DNA of 64,000 nucleotides. Source: Microbispora hainanensis. Lineage in GTDB: Bacteria; Actinomycetota; Actinomycetes; Streptosporangiales; Streptosporangiaceae. The notes beneath the pieces are model-generated. The model saw only the letters and a list, made by a program, of their open reading frames with translations, made no database searches and was not told the DNA's origin. Below, piece by piece: positions 7,235 to 13,986 of the stretch. The stretch lies in the NCBI RefSeq assembly GCF_036186745.1, contig NZ_CP108086.1, positions 3,782,001-3,846,000 on the forward strand, read 5' to 3'. The translations under genes were made by a program, and so were the position numbers. Position 1 is the stretch's first letter. Each line of letters begins with the position of its first letter.

Positions 7235-8485
7235 ATGAGCGACGACCTACCCGCATGGGCTGTACGGCTGCGCGCCGAGCGGCGCAACCGGTTGTGGAGC
7301 CAGCGTGAGATGGCCCGCCGCCTGGTCGAGGCCGCCGACGAGGACATCCGTCCCCGCCTGCCGTCGCGGGAGACAATGATCCGCCGCATCAAGGCGTACG
7401 AGGCCGGACACAACCGCCCCGGCGATCCCTACCGCGTGCTGTACGCCCGAGCCTTCGGGCTCACCGAGGCGGAACTGTTCGGAGAACCGGTTGCCGTCCC
7501 GACGCGCGAGGACGATGTGATCGATCTCGTCGCCTGGATCGAGCAGACCAACGTCGGAGACGGCTCGATCGGCATGCTCGCGGAGGAGACGCGACGCCTC
7601 GGTGAGAGCCACGCCCACGTCCCTCCCGCGCGGGTGTTGTCTGATGTCGTCCGCGTTGAACGGCACACGCGCGCGCTGTTGTCCGGTGGCAGGCAGAGGC
7701 TTCGCCAGACCCGCGAACTGTTCCGCATTGAGGCCGATCTTCTGGCCCACGCCTGCATCCTCCTCGGAGACCTGCACCGCAACGCTGTCGCCATGACTTA
7801 CGGCACGGCCGCTGCCATGTGCGCCGAGGAGGCCGGTGTAAGTCCGGCCGCCACGCTCAGCGCCCAGGCGAAGACCGAACGATGGCGGGGCCGGCTCGCC
7901 GCGTCGGCCGACCTCGCACGGCGAGGGTACGAGTGCAGCCCGCCGACCCAGCTTCGCGTCCTGCTCGCAAGTCAGGAGGCCAACGCCGCAGGTCTGCTCG
8001 GGGACAAGGAACGGGCGCGGGAAGCCCTGCGGCGTGCCGAAGAGGCCGCCGAGGCCCGGCTCTCGCAGGACTCCGGCATCTCCCCCTGGTCGTGCCCGCG
8101 CCCGCGGCAGGCGCTGTATGCGCTCTCGGTCGCTCTGCAGGCCGGCAATCCTGAAGAGGCTCTTCACGCCGCTCGTATGGCGGAAGCGGCGTGGGCATCC
8201 GGAGATCCACGCGTCCCTGCCACATGGGCGCAGATCAGGTTCGGAGCGGCCAACGCGTACGCGATGATGGGCGATCTTCACGGCGCTGCCGAGCAGATCG
8301 CGCCCGTGATGAGCATGCCGCCGGAGTTCCGTATGTCCACAGTGACGAACTACCTGGTGGAGCTGGACGCGCGGTTGGACGACCGACGCTTCCAAGGCTC
8401 CGACGTCGCAGTGACCCTCCGGGAGCAGATCCGCGACTTCACCTCTGCCGCCCTGTCGGCGGTCGGTGCTGGGGAGGGCGAGTGA
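7235..8485 (+). CDS. XRE family regulator with TPR-like C-terminal region
   Basis: A 416-residue regulator. Residues about 8-75 form a helix-turn-helix with an extended loop (SQREMARRLVEAADE, then SRETMIRRIKAYEAG); residues 130-400 are alanine-rich paired helices resembling tetratricopeptide repeats, probably a ligand- or protein-binding scaffold. AAGGGG lies 7 bases before the ATG. It is divergent from the small genes and DUF397 protein at 7079-5785, and its stop overlaps the GTG start of the 2'-5' RNA ligase-like gene, so the two are translated together. Confidence 0.85.
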   Translation: MSDDLPAWAVRLRAERRNRLWSQREMARRLVEAADEDIRPRLPSRETMIRRIKAYEAGHNRPGDPYRVLYARAFGLTEAELFGEPVAVPTREDDVIDLVAWIEQTNVGDGSIGMLAEETRRLGESHAHVPPARVLSDVVRVERHTRALLSGGRQRLRQTRELFRIEADLLAHACILLGDLHRNAVAMTYGTAAAMCAEEAGVSPAATLSAQAKTERWRGRLAASADLARRGYECSPPTQLRVLLASQEANAAGLLGDKERAREALRRAEEAAEARLSQDSGISPWSCPRPRQALYALSVALQAGNPEEALHAARMAEAAWASGDPRVPATWAQIRFGAANAYAMMGDLHGAAEQIAPVMSMPPEFRMSTVTNYLVELDARLDDRRFQGSDVAVTLREQIRDFTSAALSAVGAGEGE

Positions 8486-9111
8486 GCCCTTTGCCGAAGT
8501 TCATGGCCGACCGCTGGGGGAGGCGGGAAATGCTCCCATCGGGGAAGGGCCGGATCTACTGGCATGTTCTATTTCGCGATGACCCGCAGGTTCGGGCGAT
8601 AGCGAGCGAGGCCCGTCGACGCCTGGCCGGAATCGGCGGGCTGGACCCGGTGCCGTACGAATGGCTGCACCTGACGACCCTCGTCGTCGGCCTGACCGAC
8701 GAGGTCACGGAGGAGCAGCTTGCGGCGCTGATCGCCGAGGCGCGGAAACGCCTGGCGGACGTGCAGCCGGTCACCGTGACACTCGGCCGCGTGCTCTACC
8801 ACCCCGAAGCCATCGCCTTGGCGGTACGTCCCGCGGAGGCGCTGGCACCGATGCTCGACGCCGTACGGGCCGCCACCCGCGCTGCCGTAGGCCATGACGG
8901 AGCCTTGGACACCAATCCCTGGATACCGCACGTCACGGTCGCCTACAGCAGTGCGGAGCAGCCCGCCGAGCCCGTCATCACCGCCCTGGGCCGTCACCTA
9001 CCGGACTGCGAGGTCACGATCGACCACATCAGCCTGGTCATCCAGGACGGCCCCGAACATCTCTGGAACTGGCGCCCTATCGCAGAACTGCCCTTCGCTA
9101 TCGCGAGGTGA
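8482..9111 (+). CDS. 2'-5' RNA ligase / 2H phosphoesterase family protein
   Basis: A 209-residue 2H phosphoesterase. Both catalytic motifs are present: HLTTL (about residue 67) and HVTVAY (about residue 151), with symmetrical spacing. Relatives act on 2'-5' or cyclic phosphodiester bonds in RNA or small molecules; the substrate here is unknown. The GTG at 8482 is chosen because GGGGAGGG lies 5-8 bases upstream and the start overlaps the regulator stop (GTGA); the ATG at 8503 is the alternative. Coupling with an XRE/TPR regulator suggests that the enzyme acts in the same pathway. Confidence 0.8.
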   Translation: MSPLPKFMADRWGRREMLPSGKGRIYWHVLFRDDPQVRAIASEARRRLAGIGGLDPVPYEWLHLTTLVVGLTDEVTEEQLAALIAEARKRLADVQPVTVTLGRVLYHPEAIALAVRPAEALAPMLDAVRAATRAAVGHDGALDTNPWIPHVTVAYSSAEQPAEPVITALGRHLPDCEVTIDHISLVIQDGPEHLWNWRPIAELPFAIAR

Positions 9112-9177
9112 TCCAGACCAAGGCTCCGTGCCGGGTGCAGATTCAGTCTTCTCCGCGTCGCCCGGTGCGGAGCTCAC

Positions 9178-10494
9178 TTAACTGATCTTGGATAGAGTCT
9201 CGCGATCACGGAAGTATTCATGGCGCTTGTGATCGGCCTGCCCTGTGAAGGCCCGAAAAGCTCCGAGCTTGTACGCGAGCCCGCTCCGCCGTTCTTCTTT
9301 GAGAATCTCGAAGTCGCGGCTGAGAAGGCTGATCCGCCGATCGATCTCGGGGTCATCGAAATGCAACTTGGTCTTTCGGGCAATCTGGGCGGCCGTCATG
9401 AAGCCCCCGTCCTCACGAAGAGCTCGGTAGATCGGATCGTGTTCGATGACAGGATCGAACTGACGGCGCTCCGCCGTACGGTTGAGTGCAGCAGCGATGG
9501 AAAGTCCCAGGGCCTTAGCAACCGGTGGGGGGAAGGCATTGCCGATCTGGCGGTAATTGGATGTCTTCTTGCCGGTGAAGGTCCACTTGAACTCTTCACC
9601 GTCCCAGCCTTGGATCCGAGCCACCATCTCGCAGGTCAGCTTGGGACCGACTGCAAACACGTCCTCAGGCCCAGGTGCGGCATCGGCGACACCAAGAGCA
9701 TCGACACCAAGCTCTGCCCAGGCACGCTTCGCTCGAGTTGGCCCAAGGTCGGCACCGCCATGCTTCTTAGAGCCACCGACGATGGTAGGGGCGATGTCGT
9801 TGGCCTTCTTGGCCCACTCTTCCGCACCACGCCATCCGTTAGCTGAGAGCAAGGGAAGCAGAACCTCGCCGACGGTCGGCGCATCCCCTGTTGACTCCGG
9901 CCAGTGGAAGTGCGCGAAGTCATCGGGTCTCATTGCTACCAGGACGAATCTCGGTCGTAGCTGAGGGACGCCGAAGTTCGCAGCATGCAGGAGGCGCCAT
10001 TCGGCGGCGTAGCCGAACTCGGCGAGCTTATCGAGGACATGCTGTCGATAGCCGGCGAAGCGAGGCATGCTGAGCCCGCGCACGTTCTCCAGCAGCAGTG
10101 CTCGAGGCTGGAGGATCTTGACCTGCTCGACTGCCCAGGCAAAGAGATCGCGCTCGTCAGTCGCCCCCAGCTGTTTGCCTGCGATCGTGAACGGAGGACA
10201 GGGAACTCCACCAGCTAGGAGATCGATCGGGGCACGGCCAGGTTTCGGTGCGTAGTCTTCGGGATCCCAGACATCTGGGTCCGCGACGTCACCCTGTACG
10301 ACCTTCCAGTGCGGCCGGTTGTAACGCAGGGTGTTCACAGCGTTCTCGTCCAGTTCCACAGCCAGCTCGTGCTCGAACCCGGCCTTCTCGAGTCCAAGCG
10401 CCTGGCCGCCCGCGCCGGCGCAGATCTCGATGACTCGGAGTGGTTCAGCCACGAGGGCCCCTTTCACTTGCTCGGTGGTACGTGGGCGCGGCAC
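9178..10494 (-). CDS. DNA (cytosine-5) methyltransferase
   Basis: A C5 cytosine methyltransferase of up to 438 residues. Motif I IEICAGAGG (22-30), motif IV GGVPCPPF with catalytic Cys99, motif VI ENVRG (136-140), motif VIII QLRPRF (178-183) and motif X GNAFPPPVA (319-327) are intact, so it should be active; the target sequence is unknown. Residues about 355-410 (FMTAAQIARKTKLHFDDPEI region) look like an added winged helix. GTG 10494 is the longest start; GTG 10452 has AAAGGGG at the right distance and begins just before the domain, so it may be the true one. It is divergent from vsr. Confidence 0.9.
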   Translation of the reverse strand: MPRPRTTEQVKGALVAEPLRVIEICAGAGGQALGLEKAGFEHELAVELDENAVNTLRYNRPHWKVVQGDVADPDVWDPEDYAPKPGRAPIDLLAGGVPCPPFTIAGKQLGATDERDLFAWAVEQVKILQPRALLLENVRGLSMPRFAGYRQHVLDKLAEFGYAAEWRLLHAANFGVPQLRPRFVLVAMRPDDFAHFHWPESTGDAPTVGEVLLPLLSANGWRGAEEWAKKANDIAPTIVGGSKKHGGADLGPTRAKRAWAELGVDALGVADAAPGPEDVFAVGPKLTCEMVARIQGWDGEEFKWTFTGKKTSNYRQIGNAFPPPVAKALGLSIAAALNRTAERRQFDPVIEHDPIYRALREDGGFMTAAQIARKTKLHFDDPEIDRRISLLSRDFEILKEERRSGLAYKLGAFRAFTGQADHKRHEYFRDRETLSKIS

Positions 10495-10502
10495 CCCATG
10501 TA

Positions 10503-10514
10503 TCTTCGCGAAGA
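10503..10514. promoter_or_regulatory. palindrome between methyltransferase and vsr
   Basis: TCTTCGCGAAGA is a perfect 12-base palindrome in the gap between the divergent methyltransferase and Vsr genes. It could be an operator for both, or the recognition site of the methyltransferase itself, since some C5 enzymes repress their own promoters. No clear -35/-10 pair was found around it. Confidence 0.35.
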
Positions 10515-10540
10515 AGGACGGGAACCGCGCACTTTTTGGT

Positions 10541-11044
10541 ATGGACGTGCCCGAGACGAAGAGAGACCAGGCCAGGAGGCAGGCCCACGAGCGAGGCCTC
10601 TACCCGGCGCCCCTCAACGAGGGACGATCGCGCAACATGCGCGCCAACCGGCGGGCGGACACGAAGCCCGAGGTGGCGCTGCGCAGTGCGTTGCACCGGC
10701 TTGGCTACCGCTACCGCAAGGACTTCCAGCTCAACCTCGGCGAAGTCAAAGTGCGCCCGGACATCGTCTTCACCGCACGCAAGGTAGCGGTCTTCGTCGA
10801 CGGGTGTTTCTGGCATGTCTGCCCTGAGCACGGGCGCGAGCCGACGACGAACGAGTGGTACTGGACACCCAAGCTGCGCCGGAACATGGATCGTGATCGC
10901 AGGGTCAACGTAGCACTCGACGCCGCCGGCTGGACGGTCCTGCGTCTCTGGGAGCACGAGCCGCTATCCTCCGCAGTAGAGGCGGTTGTTGCCGCAGTCA
11001 ATCTTGGTTCCGAACGCACGTGCGATAGTAGTTCATCCATGTAA
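10541..11044 (+). CDS. vsr: very short patch repair endonuclease Vsr
   Basis: A 167-residue Vsr mismatch endonuclease. It nicks next to T:G mismatches that arise when 5-methylcytosine is deaminated. Visible are RRADTKPEVALRSALH near the start, VRPDIVF (D74), VDGCFWH (D87, C89, H92) and the conserved YW..KL.RN..RD pattern followed by GWTVLRLWEHE. Pairing with a C5 methyltransferase is the classical arrangement. The ATG lacks a clear Shine-Dalgarno sequence. The presence of vsr supports an active methyltransferase on the other strand. Confidence 0.93.
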   Translation: MDVPETKRDQARRQAHERGLYPAPLNEGRSRNMRANRRADTKPEVALRSALHRLGYRYRKDFQLNLGEVKVRPDIVFTARKVAVFVDGCFWHVCPEHGREPTTNEWYWTPKLRRNMDRDRRVNVALDAAGWTVLRLWEHEPLSSAVEAVVAAVNLGSERTCDSSSSM

Positions 11045-11250
11045 CTCCTGGGACATCGATCACCAGGCCCGGATCAGTTCCAACCGGGAGATCGGAAGCC
11101 GGTACCCGACTGTAAGTGCGTCAGCACGGCGATGATCGGTTGCCGCAGCCCCATCACCGTGGCTTTCCGCTTGCGATGAACTGCGCTCTATCCGTACTGG
11201 CAGCATTGCCGGCAAGATCGTATAGCTGCCGGTGTGCCCGAAGCGGCACG

Positions 11251-12111
11251 TCAGGCATCCTCGTGCGTATCGGTTTGCCGGGAAAGGCGTTTTGCGCTCT
11301 GCTCCCCGTGGGGATGGCCAAGCTCATCAGCTTTGCGATACCAGTTGATCGCTACCCGCGCGTCACCTTCCAGCTCGGCCATTTGGCCGAGTTGGAAGGC
11401 CGAAATTGCATCGCCGAAATCTGCCGCATGACGCAAGTACATCCGCGCAGCTTCGACATCGCGCGCGCGATGGTATTCCGCGGCATAACGACGTGCTTCG
11501 TTGAATAGCTCATGCTGAGACGATGGAGGGGCGTAGTCAGGATTTGCGGTGGCGGCCAGGATCGTCCAATACCGTGCGTCGTCGCCGTCTCCGCTGAGCT
11601 TGTGCAATACCGCCAGCTTGGCCTCTGCCTCCCCTGTGCTGCTGTCCTCCAGTTCATGCAGCAAGAATTCGCCCTGCGCCCCAAACAGCTCTACCGTACG
11701 CGCGTGCCGCGCGCTAGTGCCGTTGTGGATCCGCGATCCGCTGCCCACCCTGGCTTCGGCTACCGCAGCCGAAACCTGCTTGGCGAATTCGACTGCCTTG
11801 CCCAACGCGGCTGAGCGCTGCTCATGTGACCAGCTCAGATGTCCTGGATCGTCAAGTCGGAGCAAGGTCAACTTCAGAACAATCAGCTTCCCCCGGTTGG
11901 GCTTACGGATCTTGTCATTGCGTACGCGGCTGAGGAATGACGAGTCGAAGTGGCTGCCCTTGAGACTGGGGTCCATCTCGGAGAAGTCCTTAGCAGTGTC
12001 TATTGATGACTTGGCGATCGTGGAAGCGGGATGGCCAGAGGAGTCGATCGCGTGGGCGACAAGCCTGGCCACTTCAGGGAGCGGTACTGCAACTCCGGCA
12101 ACGGCGGGCAT
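11251..12111 (-). CDS. Sel1-like/TPR repeat protein of the defence island
   Basis: A protein of 286 residues when started at ATG 12111, where GAAGGG lies 10 bases upstream; the frame is open to 12345. The N-terminal 180 residues show no known domain. The end has paired helices of the Sel1 type (AARMYLRHAADFGDAISAFQ, then GDARVAINWYRKADELGH), usually a scaffold for protein contacts. Base composition is less GC-rich than the core genes. It is divergent from an ADP-ribosyltransferase toxin gene. A regulatory or adaptor role in the island is an inference. Confidence 0.6.
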   Translation of the reverse strand: MPAVAGVAVPLPEVARLVAHAIDSSGHPASTIAKSSIDTAKDFSEMDPSLKGSHFDSSFLSRVRNDKIRKPNRGKLIVLKLTLLRLDDPGHLSWSHEQRSAALGKAVEFAKQVSAAVAEARVGSGSRIHNGTSARHARTVELFGAQGEFLLHELEDSSTGEAEAKLAVLHKLSGDGDDARYWTILAATANPDYAPPSSQHELFNEARRYAAEYHRARDVEAARMYLRHAADFGDAISAFQLGQMAELEGDARVAINWYRKADELGHPHGEQSAKRLSRQTDTHEDA

Positions 12112-12210
12112 GGCGGCAAACCCTTCGTGGGGGGCGGGTCGACAGATCGGGAAGATCATGTCATATGGGGACACGTGGTGGGGTGGGTTCCGCGCGTGGG
12201 CGCCGTTGCA

Positions 12211-12351
12211 TTTTTTTGCACATGCGCGGGGACCGGCGCATCTAGTCTCCGCCGCCCTGGCCGCCGCAACTCGTATGGCGCCCTCCAGGCAGTCCCTCCT
12301 ATGACCGGCGCATGGGGCTGTGCAACCACGCGCAATTTTTTGCAAGTTGCA
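12211..12351. repeat. TTTTTTGCA repeats in a divergent intergenic region
   Basis: The 292-base gap between the Sel1-like gene and the toxin gene holds two copies of TTTTTTGCA (12212-12220 and 12336-12344), each beside TTGCA (12206-12210 and 12347-12351). The second copy runs into TGCAAGTTGCA (12341-12351), a near-palindrome with one central base. Such T-runs are rare in this genome. They are candidate operators for one or both divergent genes. Confidence 0.45.
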
Positions 12352-12403
12352 TTCTCCGGGCTAGCGACGCGGGGCGGCCCGACGGCTGGTTATATGTGGA
12401 AGC

Positions 12404-12856
12404 GTGATCGCCGAGCAGGAGTTTCAGGGTGTTGCCCTCCCGGGCACTTCTCAAGTGCTGCGAGTTCCTTTTATGTGTAGTGTCGAAACAATGTGGCACT
12501 ACACGACCGAGGCTAATCTGCTGGCAATATTAGATAGCCTTGAGCTCTATCCTTCGTTGCGGAAAGAAAATTCGAAGGATGCCTACTACGGTGATGGCCA
12601 GTATGTATCGGACATTCCGCCCGGCACTATGACTCGGGCGCAGCTGTCCCGCTGCTTCCTGCGCGTGCCGTGGTTACCTGAGCGCTTCACCCACTATGTT
12701 GGGCTTGATGTGACAGGGCTTGAGGTCATCCGCGGCAGGGAGCACGTCTTCGTCATCCCAGGCCGTGAAGCGCTCGACCTTAGGGGTCGGATCGTAAGCT
12801 GGGGGGCAAATGGCGACCTGGTACCTCCGGGTGGAGTGGCATCACGACTTCCCTGA
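12404..12856 (+). CDS. HYD1-signature ADP-ribosyltransferase (toxin)
   Basis: A protein of up to 150 residues matching the Tox-ART-HYD1 family of ADP-ribosyltransferases found in polymorphic toxins. The signature WHYTTEANLLAIL (from about residue 31) and YGDGQYVSDIPPGTMT with later conserved aromatic and Gly residues are seen. The target is unknown. It is a free-standing domain with no secretion signal or carrier. GTG 12404 is the longest start; ATG 12473 or 12491 would place the HYT motif close to the N-terminus as in relatives. The next gene overlaps it by 47 bases and is the likely immunity gene. Confidence 0.7.
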   Translation: MIAEQEFQGVALPGTSQVLRVPFMCSVETMWHYTTEANLLAILDSLELYPSLRKENSKDAYYGDGQYVSDIPPGTMTRAQLSRCFLRVPWLPERFTHYVGLDVTGLEVIRGREHVFVIPGREALDLRGRIVSWGANGDLVPPGGVASRLP

Positions 12857-13094
12857 GGAACCTCTTGAGCTGTACAGCGAAGTCGATGCCGCCGGCTACG
12901 AGAAGCGGAAGGTCCAGGTGTTCCGGGACGGCCGAGTGGAGCGGGCTGACGAGGAGACCGAAACAGCGATGACCGGGCTTTCCGAGGTTCCCATCGGATC
13001 TCCTGAGGAGATCTCCTCGGAGGGTGAGTTCTCTGCGTCGGCGATCACACGTGAGGAGTTTGAGCGGATGTGGAGCCAGGCGGGGAGAGCTTAA
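12810..13094 (+). CDS. DUF6881-like immunity protein
   Basis: A 94-residue acidic protein matching the DUF6881 pattern (WYLRVEWHHDFPEEPLELYSE, then RKVQVFRDGRV and ITREEFERMWSQA). Such proteins are repeatedly found just behind toxin genes and are taken to be immunity proteins. The start ATG is preceded by a G-run and lies within the toxin frame, so expression is tightly tied to that of the toxin. Neutralisation of the HYD1 enzyme by direct binding is inferred. Confidence 0.65.
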   Translation: MATWYLRVEWHHDFPEEPLELYSEVDAAGYEKRKVQVFRDGRVERADEETETAMTGLSEVPIGSPEEISSEGEFSASAITREEFERMWSQAGRA

Positions 13095-13140
13095 GGAGCC
13101 AGGGGAGGGCTCGTGGGAATGCAAGGCATTCTCCGTCCTC

Positions 13141-13986
13141 TTACCATCTGACGCGACCGTCGATGGCTGGTGCTCTGCTATCGAGGAAGAGCGGGGCAAG
13201 CCTGGGTATGCCGCTAGTCACCTGGCTGGGCGGAATGTTAAGACGGCATGATTCCCATCGTCCGCTGAATCCATGATCGGATGGAACGTTCTCCTGAATC
13301 CACTCCGCAGGAACTGAGCAGATGGCCTCGGCTCTCAAATCTTCGGACAGGTGGACGGCCACGAGCTGCCATGCCGGGTCATGCATCATCGTTTCGTACT
13401 CGTGCCGGGACAGAAACAGTGTCAATCGGTGCCGGCGGAGCGTTGCCTTTGCTTCGATGTGCAGCTGAAAGCTGGCGTCGAATAATTCTATGTCGTACCC
13501 ATAAGCATCCGAGTATGTGGACACATGCTCCACGCGTGCGGCTACCGAACTCCTTAGAAGCTCAACCAGAGCTGCTTCGCCGGCTGCGCCGATTCGTTTT
13601 CGCAGCTCGAGATCAACTTTCTTCCATGCTAGATGGACATGCCGAAAGGCTTGATCGGCATCGATCCCAAGAGCTTGGGCGGCTCTCAAGGCGTCTTCGG
13701 GGAGCTCGACCGGATCCTGGACAAGAATGTCGGCGTCCTGGAACCAGGGGAGATGGAGAAGGGCTGCTTCAAAGACCTGCTGGGGAACGGATATGTGTTG
13801 TCGGCTTTCGTCGGGTAAGCCAACCTCGTGTAGCCAGGAGTAGGCAGTATCGTATTGAGTTGGCGTGAGGTCGCTAAAGTCTGGGTGTGTCGAGAAAAGA
13901 GACCTACATCGGCGGTATCCGCTATTGGGAAGTCTCTCTAGCCAGCGCACCGCTGCGCGCAGCACAGGTTCAGGCGGCAGTGGCAC
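13141..13986 (-). CDS. PD-(D/E)XK nuclease-like protein (DUF3883-like domain)
   Basis: A 281-residue protein, last of a coupled three-gene operon. Residues about 130-215 resemble the DUF3883/NO VEIN C-terminal domain, a PD-(D/E)XK nuclease fold: Glu137 in GAAGEAAL, Asp165 in YGYDIELF and E178-A-K180 in LHIEAKATL make a complete active-site pattern. The N-terminal 120 residues are helical and unknown and may bind DNA. The GTG start at 13986 overlaps the helicase stop by 17 bases. With a SNF2-type helicase, it is probably the cutting arm of a restriction-like system. Confidence 0.65.
   Translation of the reverse strand: MPLPPEPVLRAAVRWLERLPNSGYRRCRSLFSTHPDFSDLTPTQYDTAYSWLHEVGLPDESRQHISVPQQVFEAALLHLPWFQDADILVQDPVELPEDALRAAQALGIDADQAFRHVHLAWKKVDLELRKRIGAAGEAALVELLRSSVAARVEHVSTYSDAYGYDIELFDASFQLHIEAKATLRRHRLTLFLSRHEYETMMHDPAWQLVAVHLSEDLRAEAICSVPAEWIQENVPSDHGFSGRWESCRLNIPPSQVTSGIPRLAPLFLDSRAPAIDGRVRW

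Noticed and set aside
10503-10514. Assignment of the methyltransferase target as CGCG
   Set aside because: The palindrome is suggestive, but the target-recognition region gives no basis for naming a sequence.
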